A DNA stretch of 64,000 bases, taken from Microbacterium sp. GTDB lineage: Bacteria; Actinomycetota; Actinomycetes; Actinomycetales; Microbacteriaceae. The notes beneath the pieces were generated by a model. The model saw nothing but the letters and a program-made list of their open reading frames with translations, was not told the origin of the DNA and searched no databases. The DNA lies in NCBI GenBank assembly GCA_019510305.1, contig JAEKKN010000039.1, positions 1-64,000 of the forward strand, given 5' to 3'. The position numbers were made by a program, and so were the translations under genes. This document shows positions 7,898-15,875 of the stretch, one piece after another (the first letter of the stretch is position 1; every line of letters starts with the position of its first letter).

Positions 7898-8578
7898 GTG
7901 AATCCCGAACTCCAGGCGCGCATCGTGGCGGACTCCCGCGACCGCGTCGCGTGGATGCGTGCGCGCTCGCGCGGGATCACGGCGACCGACGTCGCCGGAC
8001 TCACCAGCGAGAACTCGATCGCGCGTGCCGCAGACTCCAAACTCGGCGGCGGGCCGCGCTTCGGGGGCAACGCCTACACCGATCACGGGCGTCGCCGTGA
8101 GCCGGAGATCGCCGCGTGGGTGGCGGCGACGCATGGGATCCTGCCCTCATCAGCCCTGTTCCGGGCCGAGGTCGAGCACCGCCACCTGGCCACACCCGAT
8201 GGAATCGCGGTCGACGCCGACGGGCGCATCCGGCTGGCCGAGATCAAGACGACGAACAAGCCGTTCCGCGGCATCCCTCGCACCTACCTCCGGCAGGTCT
8301 GGTGGCAGCAGCACGTGCTCGGCGCCGAGCGCACCCTTTTCGTGTGGGAGGAGCACGTCGACTTCGCTCCCGTGCACGATGAGCCGAAGTGCGTGTGGAT
8401 CGACCGCGACGACCGTGAGATCGGCAAGCTCGTCGGCCTCGCGACCGCCCTGATCGACGAGCTCTACCGCCGCACCACCGGCCAGGCCGTGCCGACAAGA
8501 ACGGCGGATGCCGCGACCAGCCGCCGTGAGCAGCTCCGCGAGCGCGACGCGTTCCGGGCCTTGGCGCTCGCGGACTGA
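7898..8578 (+). CDS. YqaJ-like viral recombinase/exonuclease domain protein
   Basis: Protein of 226 residues resembling the lambda-exonuclease/YqaJ branch of the PD-(D/E)xK nucleases, which resect double-stranded DNA ends. Visible blocks are SRGITATDVAGL (residues 25-36), a GNAYTDHGRRREPEIAAW segment (about 54-71), HLATPDGIAVDADG with the catalytic-type Asp (about 92-105) and IRLAEIKTTNKPF with the E-x-K pair (about 107-119). It starts with GTG at 7898 after GAAGGG. No recT-like gene or phage genes are nearby, so this is a stand-alone chromosomal copy. In vivo substrate unknown. Confidence 0.8.
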   Translation: MNPELQARIVADSRDRVAWMRARSRGITATDVAGLTSENSIARAADSKLGGGPRFGGNAYTDHGRRREPEIAAWVAATHGILPSSALFRAEVEHRHLATPDGIAVDADGRIRLAEIKTTNKPFRGIPRTYLRQVWWQQHVLGAERTLFVWEEHVDFAPVHDEPKCVWIDRDDREIGKLVGLATALIDELYRRTTGQAVPTRTADAATSRREQLRERDAFRALALAD

Positions 8579-8592
8579 CGCGTCCCCGGCGC

Positions 8593-9084
8593 TCAGGTGC
8601 AGGTGTTGTTGCCGCCCAGCCCCAGCAGTCCGCCGACGGAGAGCGTACGCGTGACCGTTGCGGGCGATCGCCAGTTCAATCCTGCAGCCGTGAAGACCTT
8701 GACCGTGTTCGTGGCACCGAGCAGGCCACCGGTGAGCAAGGTGCCGAGCACGCTCGCGCTGAGAGTCGACGAGTAGGTCCAGGGTCCGGTTCCGGTCTGT
8801 GAGATGTTCGCCGGAGGCACCGCGACATCCTGGATGGTCAGCCGTTGGAACCCCTTGTCGTGTGTCGACGTCCACGTGATGGTGAACCCGGTGAAGGTGC
8901 CGAGGAAGCTCGTCACCGAGCATGCGGTGACCACCGGAGTGACAAGAGTGAGCGCCGCGAACGACCCGCTCCCGAACTCCGGGTCCGCCCATGCGGCATC
9001 CGTCTGCTGCACGGGCGGGGCAGCTCCGAGCCCGATCAGCAGCGCCAGCCCCGCCAGCCCCGCGACCACGCGTCGACGGTTCAC
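8593..9084 (-). CDS. Secreted protein with SipW-type signal peptide, last gene of SipW operon
   Basis: Small exported protein of 163 residues. The N-terminus MNRRRVVAGLAGLALLIGLG is followed by DAAWADPEFGSGSFAAL, which matches the W-x-D-x-E-F-x-x-G-x-F block after the cleavage region of SipW-dependent (TasA/camelysin-type) proteins. The rest is Thr/Ser/Gly-rich and beta-like, with two Cys (one near residue 55, one at the C-terminus) that could pair. It starts with GTG at 9084, overlapping the stop of the LATTG protein gene by GTGA, so it is translationally coupled. The mature function is unknown. Confidence 0.75.
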   Translation of the reverse strand: MNRRRVVAGLAGLALLIGLGAAPPVQQTDAAWADPEFGSGSFAALTLVTPVVTACSVTSFLGTFTGFTITWTSTHDKGFQRLTIQDVAVPPANISQTGTGPWTYSSTLSASVLGTLLTGGLLGATNTVKVFTAAGLNWRSPATVTRTLSVGGLLGLGGNNTCT

Positions 9085-9710
9085 GACTCGTCCCCCACAT
9101 CACGAGAACGGCGTCGACGCGTCGCGACCAGCAGCATCCCGCCGACGAGCAGCACGGCCCCTCCGGCGAAGATCCCGTAGACCACGGGCGAGACGCCGGT
9201 GGTGGCGAGTCCCCCGCCCCCGCCTATGGTCGCGGATTCTCCTGCCCCCGTGGCGTGGACGAGCACATCTGTGCGCCCGCCTTCATCGCCCGCGGCGAGC
9301 GCGATCGAGAGCCGGACATGTGCGGTCTCCGTGTCCGCCATCCGGGTGAGCACCACCTCGGCACCGTCGCGCGGCAGACTCCAGTCGGATCTCAGCACGG
9401 TCTCACCGCCGGGGCATCCGCTCGCAGCCCAGGGCTGCATGCACAACGTCGCGTCGACGACGAGCTCCGCATCTCCTGTCGCGCTCACGCCGATCGTGAC
9501 GGTGCCGGGATCGGGAGCATCCGCGCTGACGGCGACGTCCCACTGCACGGGCTCGCCCGGAAGCAGCGAGCCCGCGGCATCCCAGTCGGCCACCGACACG
9601 AGTCGCAGAATCTGTCCTTGGACGACCTGCGTCGTGGACGCGGCCCATGCCGGCTGCGCCGACAACGCACCGACCGCGACCAGTCCGACCAGCAGGAGCG
9701 CGCGCTTCAT
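9081..9710 (-). CDS. Cell-surface protein with LATTG sorting-type anchor, SipW operon
   Basis: Exported protein of 209 residues. The signal peptide is MKRALLLVGLVAVGALSAQPAWA, with AWA cleavage near residue 23. A beta-rich ectodomain with DWSLPRDGAEVVLTRMADTE and two Cys follows. The C-terminal wall-anchor signal is LATTG at 168-172, a hydrophobic helix and the tail RRRRSRDVGDES. LATTG is a variant of the LPxTG sortase signal; attachment by a sortase encoded elsewhere, or simple membrane anchoring, are both possible. The start ATG at 9710 overlaps the signal-peptidase stop (ATGA). It is probably the anchoring component of the surface system. Confidence 0.75.
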   Translation of the reverse strand: MKRALLLVGLVAVGALSAQPAWAASTTQVVQGQILRLVSVADWDAAGSLLPGEPVQWDVAVSADAPDPGTVTIGVSATGDAELVVDATLCMQPWAASGCPGGETVLRSDWSLPRDGAEVVLTRMADTETAHVRLSIALAAGDEGGRTDVLVHATGAGESATIGGGGGLATTGVSPVVYGIFAGGAVLLVGGMLLVATRRRRSRDVGDES

Positions 9711-10273
9711 GGCGCCCCCTTCTCTCGGGGCCAGAACGCCCACACCACCAGTACCGCCGCGGCGATCGTGATGCCGCCCAGCACGAACGGGTTGCCCATG
9801 CCGACGATGACCGTGGCGATACCCGCGACCGAGAACAGCACGATCCGCCCGGATGTCACGGTGTACGGCGCGGGATCCTCGACCGCGTTCGCGTCGCCCT
9901 TCAGCGTGATGACCCGCTCGCCCGGGATCGAGCCGTCGCTGATCGAGGTCACACGGTGCGTGACAGGCAGGTCACCGGCGCGGTCGACGGTGATGACATC
10001 GCCGATCTCGATCTCGGAAGCCGGAATCCGCTGCACGACGGCCACGGACCCGGCGGGTATCGTCGGGGACATCGAGCCGGTTTTGAACATGATCAGAGTG
10101 ATCCCCGCGGTGTAGGCGAGGATCACGAGCACGATGCAGATCACGCCCCCGATAGCCGCGATCCACAGCAGCACGTCGGCGAGAAGCTTCGCGAGCCCGC
10201 GACGACGAGGAGCGGATGCCGTCGGCGCCTCCTCGGCGCGCAGTTCCCTCCTCGTCGTCCCGGTCGTCGTCAT
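9707..10273 (-). CDS. sipW: SipW-like (ER-type) signal peptidase I
   Basis: Membrane signal peptidase of 188 residues dedicated to the neighbouring secreted proteins. Residues 30-60 form an N-terminal membrane anchor. The catalytic serine is in KTGSMSPTIP (Ser67). LPVTHRVTSI supplies His106, and TLKGDANAVEDP supplies Asp127. This Ser-His-Asp pattern, in place of the Ser-Lys dyad of ordinary bacterial type I peptidases, is the mark of the archaeal/eukaryotic-type SipW group. A second hydrophobic hairpin closes the C-terminus. It lies 16 nt after one SipW-tagged gene and overlaps the next gene, so it belongs to the same operon. Confidence 0.88.
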   Translation of the reverse strand: MTTTGTTRRELRAEEAPTASAPRRRGLAKLLADVLLWIAAIGGVICIVLVILAYTAGITLIMFKTGSMSPTIPAGSVAVVQRIPASEIEIGDVITVDRAGDLPVTHRVTSISDGSIPGERVITLKGDANAVEDPAPYTVTSGRIVLFSVAGIATVIVGMGNPFVLGGITIAAAVLVVWAFWPREKGAP

Positions 10274-10289
10274 CGCCTCTGCTCCCGCG

Positions 10290-10919
10290 CTACGAGGAGG
10301 TCGCCACGAACGACCATTTCGCGGTCAGGCTCGTGCCCTGCGCAGCGGTGTTCGCCCCCGTGGGCAGCGTCACCGCGAAGCAGTAGTTGAGCGCCGTGCC
10401 GCCGTTGGCAGCGAGAGCGCGAGGCGCAGACGACCCTACGGTCAAAGCGGCGTTCGCCGGCAGGCCGGTGGCATCGCCGCCCGTGAACGTCGTGCTGTCA
10501 CAGGTCGTCGTGCTGGCCACGGTGCGCACGCCGTACGTGAGGTACTGTCCCAGACCGGCGTTGTTCAGAGGGTCGGCGACTAGCTGCAGCGTGCCAGTGG
10601 TGGACGAGGCGATCGTCTTCACACTGAACAGCACGTACACGGTGTCTCCGGGCGTCATCGCCGCAGCGGTGGCGGGCAGCTGGAACGCGAGCGATGCGGG
10701 CGCGGCCGCCGTGTTGTGCTCGGCGAACGCACCGCCGTTGACCGACCCGACGATGCCGAAGCGGCTTGCGGTGAACGTGCCCGATCCGAACTCCGAGTCG
10801 TTCCATGCAGCGAGGGTCGCCGCCGCCCCCACGCCGAGGACGAGCCCGCCGGCGAGAAGGGCCCGTATCCGCCGGGAGCGCAGCCGCTTCGCGTCTCTCG
10901 ACTGTCTGCGGGTGTGCAT
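10290..10919 (-). CDS. TasA/camelysin-like secreted protein with SipW-type signal
   Basis: Exported protein of 209 residues. An Arg-rich start (MHTRRQSRDAKRLRSRRIRA) precedes the hydrophobic LLAGGLVLGVGAAATLAAW, then NDSEFGSGTFTASRFGI, the SipW-tag block. The mature part is a beta-sandwich-like, Thr/Ala-rich domain containing MTPGDTVYVLFSVKTI and two or more Cys, like the TasA/camelysin (M73-type) family. TasA-type proteins form extracellular fibres in Bacillus; fibre formation here is inference. The ATG at 10919 is chosen because it follows GAGGCTGAG 7 nt after the previous stop. It is a paralogue of the adjacent 10927-11523 gene. Confidence 0.78.
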   Translation of the reverse strand: MHTRRQSRDAKRLRSRRIRALLAGGLVLGVGAAATLAAWNDSEFGSGTFTASRFGIVGSVNGGAFAEHNTAAAPASLAFQLPATAAAMTPGDTVYVLFSVKTIASSTTGTLQLVADPLNNAGLGQYLTYGVRTVASTTTCDSTTFTGGDATGLPANAALTVGSSAPRALAANGGTALNYCFAVTLPTGANTAAQGTSLTAKWSFVATSS

Positions 10920-10926
10920 CTCAGCC

Positions 10927-11523
10927 TCAGTTCGACGTCGCCGCGAACTCCCAGACGCCGGTCGCCGTGCCGCCCTCTGTGAGACCTGCGCCGGCTGTGG
11001 CGACGATGCAGATCTTCTGCGCGACGCCGGGGTCGGGATCGACAGGTGCCGCAAGGGTGAACGTGGATCCGGCGGTCGACGCGCTGAGGCTCGTCCCCGA
11101 GAGCAGCAGCGTGCCGCCGGTGGCCGAACTGTCGCAGGCCGCGGCCGCGCCGATCGCGTAGATCGCGTACGAGATGTTCGCAGCATTGGCACCTGTGCCG
11201 GACTCGAGCGACGTCGTGACGACGGCACCGGTGGTCGTCGCCGCGTCGAGACGCACCCAGAACGGCGCGTACACGACGTCGGTGGGCGAGAGGTTGTCGA
11301 AGTCGGTGGAGAAGGTCACATCTGCGGCCGTGCCTGCCGTGTCATGTTCCGCGTACGCGGCGCCGTCGATCGACCCTTCGAGGTTGAACGATCCCGCCGT
11401 GAACGTGCCGTTCGCGAACTCCGAGTCGTTCCACACCGCGAGTGTGACCGCCGTACCGATGCCGAGCACGAGCCCGCCCGCGAGAACCGCGAGGACCTTG
11501 CGCTGAGTTGCCGTTGTACCCAT
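10927..11523 (-). CDS. TasA/camelysin-like secreted protein, first gene of SipW operon
   Basis: Exported protein of 198 residues. The signal region MGTTATQRKVLAVLAGGLVL is followed by GIGTAVTLAVWNDSEFANGT, the SipW-dependent tag. The mature domain contains NLEGSIDGAAYAEHD, then LSPTDVVYAPFWVRLDAATT, matching the TasA/camelysin layout in which a conserved PGD/PTD turn precedes a beta strand. Two or three Cys are conserved with the paralogue at 10290-10919. It has a strong ribosome-binding site (GAGGGGGAA) and, as the first gene, probably the highest expression. The 196 bp upstream hold no gene and no promoter I can defend. Confidence 0.78.
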   Translation of the reverse strand: MGTTATQRKVLAVLAGGLVLGIGTAVTLAVWNDSEFANGTFTAGSFNLEGSIDGAAYAEHDTAGTAADVTFSTDFDNLSPTDVVYAPFWVRLDAATTTGAVVTTSLESGTGANAANISYAIYAIGAAAACDSSATGGTLLLSGTSLSASTAGSTFTLAAPVDPDPGVAQKICIVATAGAGLTEGGTATGVWEFAATSN

Positions 11524-11719
11524 GTGATTTCCCCCTCAGGAAGTCCGATGATCGAGGCGGAATGCATCTGGGAACGGCCACCCCCTCACGTGACCGGCAC
11601 CCGCTCTCGTTCCACATCATCACCCACTCGACGTCCACCCACAAGGCCTTGCGCATCACGATTGCATACCCGATATCCCGATATAACTATGACGCGCCTC
11701 CCCGTCATCGGCGTCGGTC

Positions 11720-12589
11720 CTACCGCAGCACCCGCCGCGCCTCGGCGGCGATCTCGGCCGCGACGACGTCGAGCAGGGCCGACCGCAGGTTCCACTGCTG
11801 CCAGTGCAGCGCGACCTCGAGCGTCGGCCCCCCGAGCGGCACGAGCTCTGCGGAATCCTGCAGCACGGGCACCATCCCCCATCCGAGTCCCAGCTGCACC
11901 GCGAGGGCGTAGTCGTGCGAGGCGGGCACGTAGTGCCGCGGAACACCCTGATGCGTCACCCCCATCGACTCGAGCCATTCGTGCTGCAGGGCATCGCGGC
12001 GATCGAAGTCGACGAATGGCGCGCGGTGCAGGGCCTCGACGGTGACACCGTCGCGGAACCAGCGATCGACGTAACCCTGCTCCGCCATCGCCCGATACTC
12101 GAGCACGCCGAGCGGCGACACCGAGCATCCGGCGACAGGCGTGCCCTCGCTCGTGACCGCCGCCATGACGGCGCCCGATTCCAGCAACCGTGCGGTGAAG
12201 TTCTGATCGTCGCGGTGCAGGTCGACGTCGATCGCGTGAGAGGCCGACAGTCGGGCGAGCGGCGCGAGGAACCACGTCGCCATCGAGTCGGCGTTGACCG
12301 CGAGCGGGATGCTTGTGCGAGCCCCGTCCGCTTCGAGCCCCAGGCCCGCGAGGGCATCGTGCTCGAGCAGGGCCATCTGCCTGGCGAACCGCACGACGGC
12401 CTCTCCCGACTCCGTCAGCTGCGCGGGCTTGGAACGCACGACGAGCACCCGGCCGAGCTGCTCCTCGAGCGCCTTGAGCCGCTGGCTCACCGCCGACGGA
12501 GTGATGGCGAGCCGCCGGGACGCCGCATCCAGGGTGCCCTCGTCGGCCACTGCGGCGATGGTCGCGGCGAGTTCTGGATCGATCTTCAC
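11720..12589 (-). CDS. lysG: LysR-family regulator of lysine export, LysG/ArgP type
   Basis: LysR-type activator of 289 residues. The N-terminal helix-turn-helix includes LDAASRRLAITPSAVSQRLK and is followed by the ALEEQLGRVLVVRSKPAQLT wing typical of the ArgP/IciA/LysG branch. The effector domain spans about residues 90-289. It starts with GTG at 12589. It is divergent from the lysE-type exporter with only 71 bp between the starts, the same arrangement as lysG-lysE in Corynebacterium, where LysG activates lysE when Lys, Arg or His accumulate. Role by homology and synteny. Confidence 0.88.
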   Translation of the reverse strand: MKIDPELAATIAAVADEGTLDAASRRLAITPSAVSQRLKALEEQLGRVLVVRSKPAQLTESGEAVVRFARQMALLEHDALAGLGLEADGARTSIPLAVNADSMATWFLAPLARLSASHAIDVDLHRDDQNFTARLLESGAVMAAVTSEGTPVAGCSVSPLGVLEYRAMAEQGYVDRWFRDGVTVEALHRAPFVDFDRRDALQHEWLESMGVTHQGVPRHYVPASHDYALAVQLGLGWGMVPVLQDSAELVPLGGPTLEVALHWQQWNLRSALLDVVAAEIAAEARRVLR

Positions 12590-12660
12590 ATAAGCAATGC
12601 TAATGCTGCTGAAGAAATCATCGCTGGTGCTGTTGACTGATCCTTCCTACCGTGGGAGAC

Positions 12661-13314
12661 ATGCTCACCGCTCTCGCCGGTCTCGGACTCGGCCTCTCCC
12701 TCATCGTCGCGATCGGCGCGCAGAACGTGTTCGTGCTGCGCCAGGGCATCCGCCGAGAGCATGTGCTGGCGGTCGTGACGATCTGCGCCCTGTCTGACGC
12801 GGTGCTCATCATCGCCGGCGTCGCCGGTCTCGGCTTCCTCATCTCGGCCGCACCTTGGCTCGTCGTCGTGGCCCGCTGGGCGGGCGCTCTGTTCCTGCTC
12901 TCCTACGGCGTCCTCGCCGCTCGCAGAGCGTGGCGAGGCGGAGAGGAGCTCGAGGTGGATGACACGGGCGCCGCGGCATCCGCTCCCGCGGCATCGGCCG
13001 CCACCCTCACCCGCACCCGTCTCGCGCCGGTGATCCTGACGACCCTCGCCCTGACCTGGCTGAATCCGCACGTGTACCTCGACACGGTGCTGATGCTCGG
13101 ATCCATCGCCGCGACGCACGGCTCCGAGAGGTGGCTCTTCGCCGCAGGGGCGGTCGTCGCCAGCATCCTCTGGTTCAGCGCCCTCGGGTTCGGCGCCCGC
13201 TACCTCGGCCGCTGGCTGCGCACCGAGCGCTCGTGGCGCATCCTCGACGCGGTCATCGCCGTCGTCATGATCTCCCTCGCTGTGACGCTCGTCGTCCCGG
13301 TGCTCGGCGCCTGA
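12661..13314 (+). CDS. lysE: LysE-family basic amino-acid exporter
   Basis: Inner-membrane exporter of L-lysine/L-arginine, 217 residues with about six hydrophobic segments. It shows the LysE/RhtB signature GLGLSLIVAIGAQNVFVLRQ (residues 8-27) and LTWLNPHVYLDTVLMLGSIA in the second half (Asn-Pro in a mid-protein helix). ATG 12661 is preferred to the in-frame GTG at 12652 because GGGAG lies at a suitable distance upstream. A loop rich in Ala/Ser (about residues 100-118) splits the two halves. Divergent from lysG, which probably activates it. Confidence 0.92.
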   Translation: MLTALAGLGLGLSLIVAIGAQNVFVLRQGIRREHVLAVVTICALSDAVLIIAGVAGLGFLISAAPWLVVVARWAGALFLLSYGVLAARRAWRGGEELEVDDTGAAASAPAASAATLTRTRLAPVILTTLALTWLNPHVYLDTVLMLGSIAATHGSERWLFAAGAVVASILWFSALGFGARYLGRWLRTERSWRILDAVIAVVMISLAVTLVVPVLGA

Positions 13315-13339
13315 ACCCCGACCGCCGAAGACACTCCGA

Positions 13340-13894
13340 TCACCGGAACAAGCGGACGATCTCGTCCATCCGCGCCTCTTCCAGGGCGGGATCGAGACGC
13401 TCATGCCGTTCGAGTTCGCTGACGCCGTGAAGCATCGACCACAGCAGTTCCGCACGCACCGTCGCGTCTGCCCCGCCACCGGCACTGCGTCGCATCACCT
13501 CGAAGCCGTCCCGCAGCACCTGTGGCGTCTGCTCCGCGGCGAACACGATGCTGGTGAGCGCCGTCGACATCGCCTGGTAGACCGCGGCGTTGCATCGCGC
13601 GAACCGAAGGTAGGCGTCGACCACGCGCGGCAGAGCGTCGTCGGATGACGCGGATGACGCCTCCTCGAGATCATCCAGCAATCGCGAGAAGCCGTCGAGC
13701 ACGACCCGTTCCACCATCTCCTCGCGCCCGCGAGGAAAGTGCTTGTAGAGCACCGGCTGGCTGAATCCGATCACGTCGGCCAGTCGGCGTACGGTCACCG
13801 CAGTCCAGCCCTCGTCCTCGGCGATGCGGCGCACCGCCGCGACGATGCGCTCTTCACGTTCGGCGAAATCGGAGGCTTGCGTCCTTCGGCTCAT
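13340..13894 (-). CDS. TetR-family transcriptional repressor
   Basis: Regulator of 184 residues. The TetR N-terminal DNA-binding domain includes RIAEDEGWTAVTVRRLADVI and GFSQPVLYKHFPRGREEMVE. The C-terminal ligand domain resembles the WHG-type TetR group (residues about 85-184). It is divergent from the DUF1772-type membrane protein. Two inverted repeats in the 57-bp gap (13903-13917 and 13919-13933) are candidate operators covering both starts, so it probably represses itself and its neighbour. Ligand unknown. Confidence 0.9.
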   Translation of the reverse strand: MSRRTQASDFAEREERIVAAVRRIAEDEGWTAVTVRRLADVIGFSQPVLYKHFPRGREEMVERVVLDGFSRLLDDLEEASSASSDDALPRVVDAYLRFARCNAAVYQAMSTALTSIVFAAEQTPQVLRDGFEVMRRSAGGGADATVRAELLWSMLHGVSELERHERLDPALEEARMDEIVRLFR

Positions 13895-13902
13895 GCAGCT
13901 AG

Positions 13903-13933
13903 GTTAGCAGCGCTAACCATTAGCACTGCTAAC
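13903..13933. promoter_or_regulatory. Double palindromic operator for the adjacent TetR regulator
   Basis: GTTAGCAGCGCTAAC (13903-13917) has perfect 6-bp arms GTTAGC/GCTAAC. The adjacent ATTAGCACTGCTAAC (13919-13933) repeats the design with arms TTAGC/GCTAA. Centres are 16 bp apart, placing two dimers nearly on one face. Located between the divergent tetR and DUF1772 genes. Confidence 0.75.
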
Positions 13934-13951
13934 TATAGAACGGGACTCATC

Positions 13952-14422
13952 ATGGACATCGTCTTCACCATCGCGGCCATCCTCGGCATCCTGAGCGTCG
14001 CTGTGATCTTCGGCACGGATGTGCTCGCCGCCGCCGTCCTGCGCAGCGCGTACGCCGACGTCGACGACCGCACGCTCGTGCAGTCGGCAGGGCGCGGTCA
14101 CTACTACGGTGACCGCCGCCTGCCTGCAGCGGGGATCACGGGCGTCGTGATGTCGGTCGCGGCCTGCGTTCTGGCGTTCGCGGGAGGCTCGCCGACGGCG
14201 GGAGTCCTCGCCGCCGTCGCCGTCGCCCTGCTGCTGATCTGGCTCGTGCTCTTCGCCCGCATCGCGAAGCCGATCAACAAGACTCTGACGGACGCCGCCC
14301 TGGCGGACGTCGTTCCGGCGAACGCACGAGCGCTGCAGAGACGATGGGAATCGATCATCGACGTCCGGGCGGTGCTGCAGGGTCTCGCTCTTCTCGCGAT
14401 GTGCGTGTCGCTCGTGGTCTGA
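13952..14422 (+). CDS. DUF1772/anthrone-oxygenase-like membrane protein
   Basis: Integral membrane protein of 156 residues with four hydrophobic helices (about residues 3-28, 58-77, 81-102, 138-155). Between helices 1 and 2 are a short acidic loop and the segment SAGRGHYYGDRRLPAAGITG; between 3 and 4 is a conserved-looking ALQRRWESIIDVRAVLQ. This matches the layout of DUF1772 proteins, some of which are anthrone oxygenases, but no substrate can be inferred. The only partner is the divergent TetR, whose double operator lies immediately upstream. The ATG at 13952 is the first start after the operator. Confidence 0.68.
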   Translation: MDIVFTIAAILGILSVAVIFGTDVLAAAVLRSAYADVDDRTLVQSAGRGHYYGDRRLPAAGITGVVMSVAACVLAFAGGSPTAGVLAAVAVALLLIWLVLFARIAKPINKTLTDAALADVVPANARALQRRWESIIDVRAVLQGLALLAMCVSLVV

Positions 14423-14434
14423 TGAGAGCGGGGC

Positions 14435-15217
14435 TCAGGACCCGTCGAGAGGGCGCAGTATCCGTTTCAGGAACCGTTGCGTCCTCTCTTCGCGCGGAGC
14501 CTCGAAGATCCGCTCCGGAGCCCCTTCCTCGACGACGACCCCGCCATCCATGAAGAGCACGTGATCTGCGGCCTCGCGCGCGAAGCTCAGCTCGTGCGTC
14601 ACGACGACCATGCTCCAGCCCTCGTCCGCGAGTTCCTTGATCACAAGGAGCACTTCGCCGACGAGCTCCGGATCCAGTGCGCTCGTCGGTTCGTCGAACA
14701 GCAGCAGATCGGGCTTGAGAGCGAGCGCCCGGACGATGCCCACGCGCTGCTGCTGCCCGCCGGAGAGCTGATGAGGCCGAGCATCCGCCTTGTCGGCGAG
14801 GCCGACCCGTTCGAGGAGCGCGTGCGCCTCCGCGACCACCTCATCCCTTGGGCGCCGCTGCACCCGCCACGGCCCCTCGATCACGTTCTCGAGCACGGTG
14901 AGGTGCGGGAACAGGTTGTGGTGCTGGAACACCATGGCCGAGCGGTCACGCAGGGCGAATCGCTGCTTCTGGGTCACCTTCGCCGAGAAGTCGAGCTCGG
15001 GGCCGCCGTCGACGGCGATCACGCCGGCGTCTGGCGTCTCGAGGCCGTTCAGCGAGCGCAGCACGGTGGTCTTGCCCGACCCGCTAGGGCCGATCAGCAC
15101 GACCACCTCGCCGCGGTGGAGGGTGAGGTCGATCCCTCGCAGCACCTCGTTGCGGTCGAAGCTCTTGTGCAAGGCGGTCGCCGCGAGCAGCGGCGCCGAT
15201 CCGTCAGTGCGCGACAC
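14435..15217 (-). CDS. tcyC: Amino-acid (cystine-type) ABC transporter ATPase
   Basis: Cytoplasmic ATPase of a polar-amino-acid importer, 260 residues. Walker [10 protein letters not shown] is near residue 43, the Q-loop is [18 protein letters not shown], the ABC signature is LSGGQQQR, Walker B is [14 protein letters not shown] and the H-loop His is in [11 protein letters not shown]. It starts with GTG at 15217, overlapping the permease gene by 14 bp. It is the last gene of the binding-protein, permease, ATPase operon. Substrate assignment to cystine rests on the binding protein. Confidence 0.9.
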   Translation of the reverse strand: MSRTDGSAPLLAATALHKSFDRNEVLRGIDLTLHRGEVVVLIGPSGSGKTTVLRSLNGLETPDAGVIAVDGGPELDFSAKVTQKQRFALRDRSAMVFQHHNLFPHLTVLENVIEGPWRVQRRPRDEVVAEAHALLERVGLADKADARPHQLSGGQQQRVGIVRALALKPDLLLFDEPTSALDPELVGEVLLVIKELADEGWSMVVVTHELSFAREAADHVLFMDGGVVVEEGAPERIFEAPREERTQRFLKRILRPLDGS

Positions 15218-15866
15218 GGCTGTCGAGCCTCCTCTCGATCAAGCCCTGCCCGGAGGAGAGCACCAGGCAGATGACCCAGTAGACGAGTGCGGCGGTGAGG
15301 TACACGACCATCACCTGATATGAGGCGGAGGCGATCTGCTGCGCCACCCGGAACAGCTCGGTCACGAGGATCGTCGAGGCGAGCGAGGTGTCTTTCACGA
15401 GCGAGATGAACGTGTTCGACAGGGGCGGCACCGACACCCGCGCAGCCTGCGGAAGGATGATCCGCGTCAACGTGCGGGAACGGTTCATGCCCACCGTGTA
15501 TGCGGCCTCCCACTGCCCCTTCGGCACCGACAGGATCGATGCGCGCACGATCTCTGCACCGTAGCCGCCGACGTTCAGCGACAGCGCGATGATCGCGCTC
15601 GGCCACGGGTCGATCGTGAGACCTACCGCGGGCATGCCGTAGAAGATCACGAACAGCTGCACGAGCAGAGGCGTGCCGCGGATGACGGAGATGTAGAACC
15701 TTGCGATTCCCGAGAGCACCGGGTTCACCGAGATCCGCATCAGAGCGATCCCGATCGCGATCACGAGCCCGAGGGCGAAAGAGGCGAGCGTCAGTGGAAT
15801 GGTGCCCAGCAGCGCCCCCAGAGCGATCGGCCCGAGGGAGTCCAGGAACAGCTGCCAGGCATCCAT
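15204..15866 (-). CDS. tcyB: Amino-acid (cystine-type) ABC transporter permease
   Basis: HisM/TcyB-type membrane subunit, 220 residues with five or six helices. The N-terminus is [20 protein letters not shown] followed by TLASFALGL, characteristic of polar-amino-acid permeases. [20 protein letters not shown] is the conserved RGTPLLVQ block, and the EAA-like loop is [20 protein letters not shown]. It starts at ATG 15866, only 9 bp after the binding-protein stop, and overlaps the ATPase gene. A single permease species would act as a homodimer. Confidence 0.9.
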   Translation of the reverse strand: MDAWQLFLDSLGPIALGALLGTIPLTLASFALGLVIAIGIALMRISVNPVLSGIARFYISVIRGTPLLVQLFVIFYGMPAVGLTIDPWPSAIIALSLNVGGYGAEIVRASILSVPKGQWEAAYTVGMNRSRTLTRIILPQAARVSVPPLSNTFISLVKDTSLASTILVTELFRVAQQIASASYQVMVVYLTAALVYWVICLVLSSGQGLIERRLDSRVAH

Positions 15867-15875
15867 CCGTCGAAT

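Noticed and set aside
12633..12661. TTGACT as -35 of a lysE promoter
   Set aside because: No -10 at acceptable spacing before the start codon.
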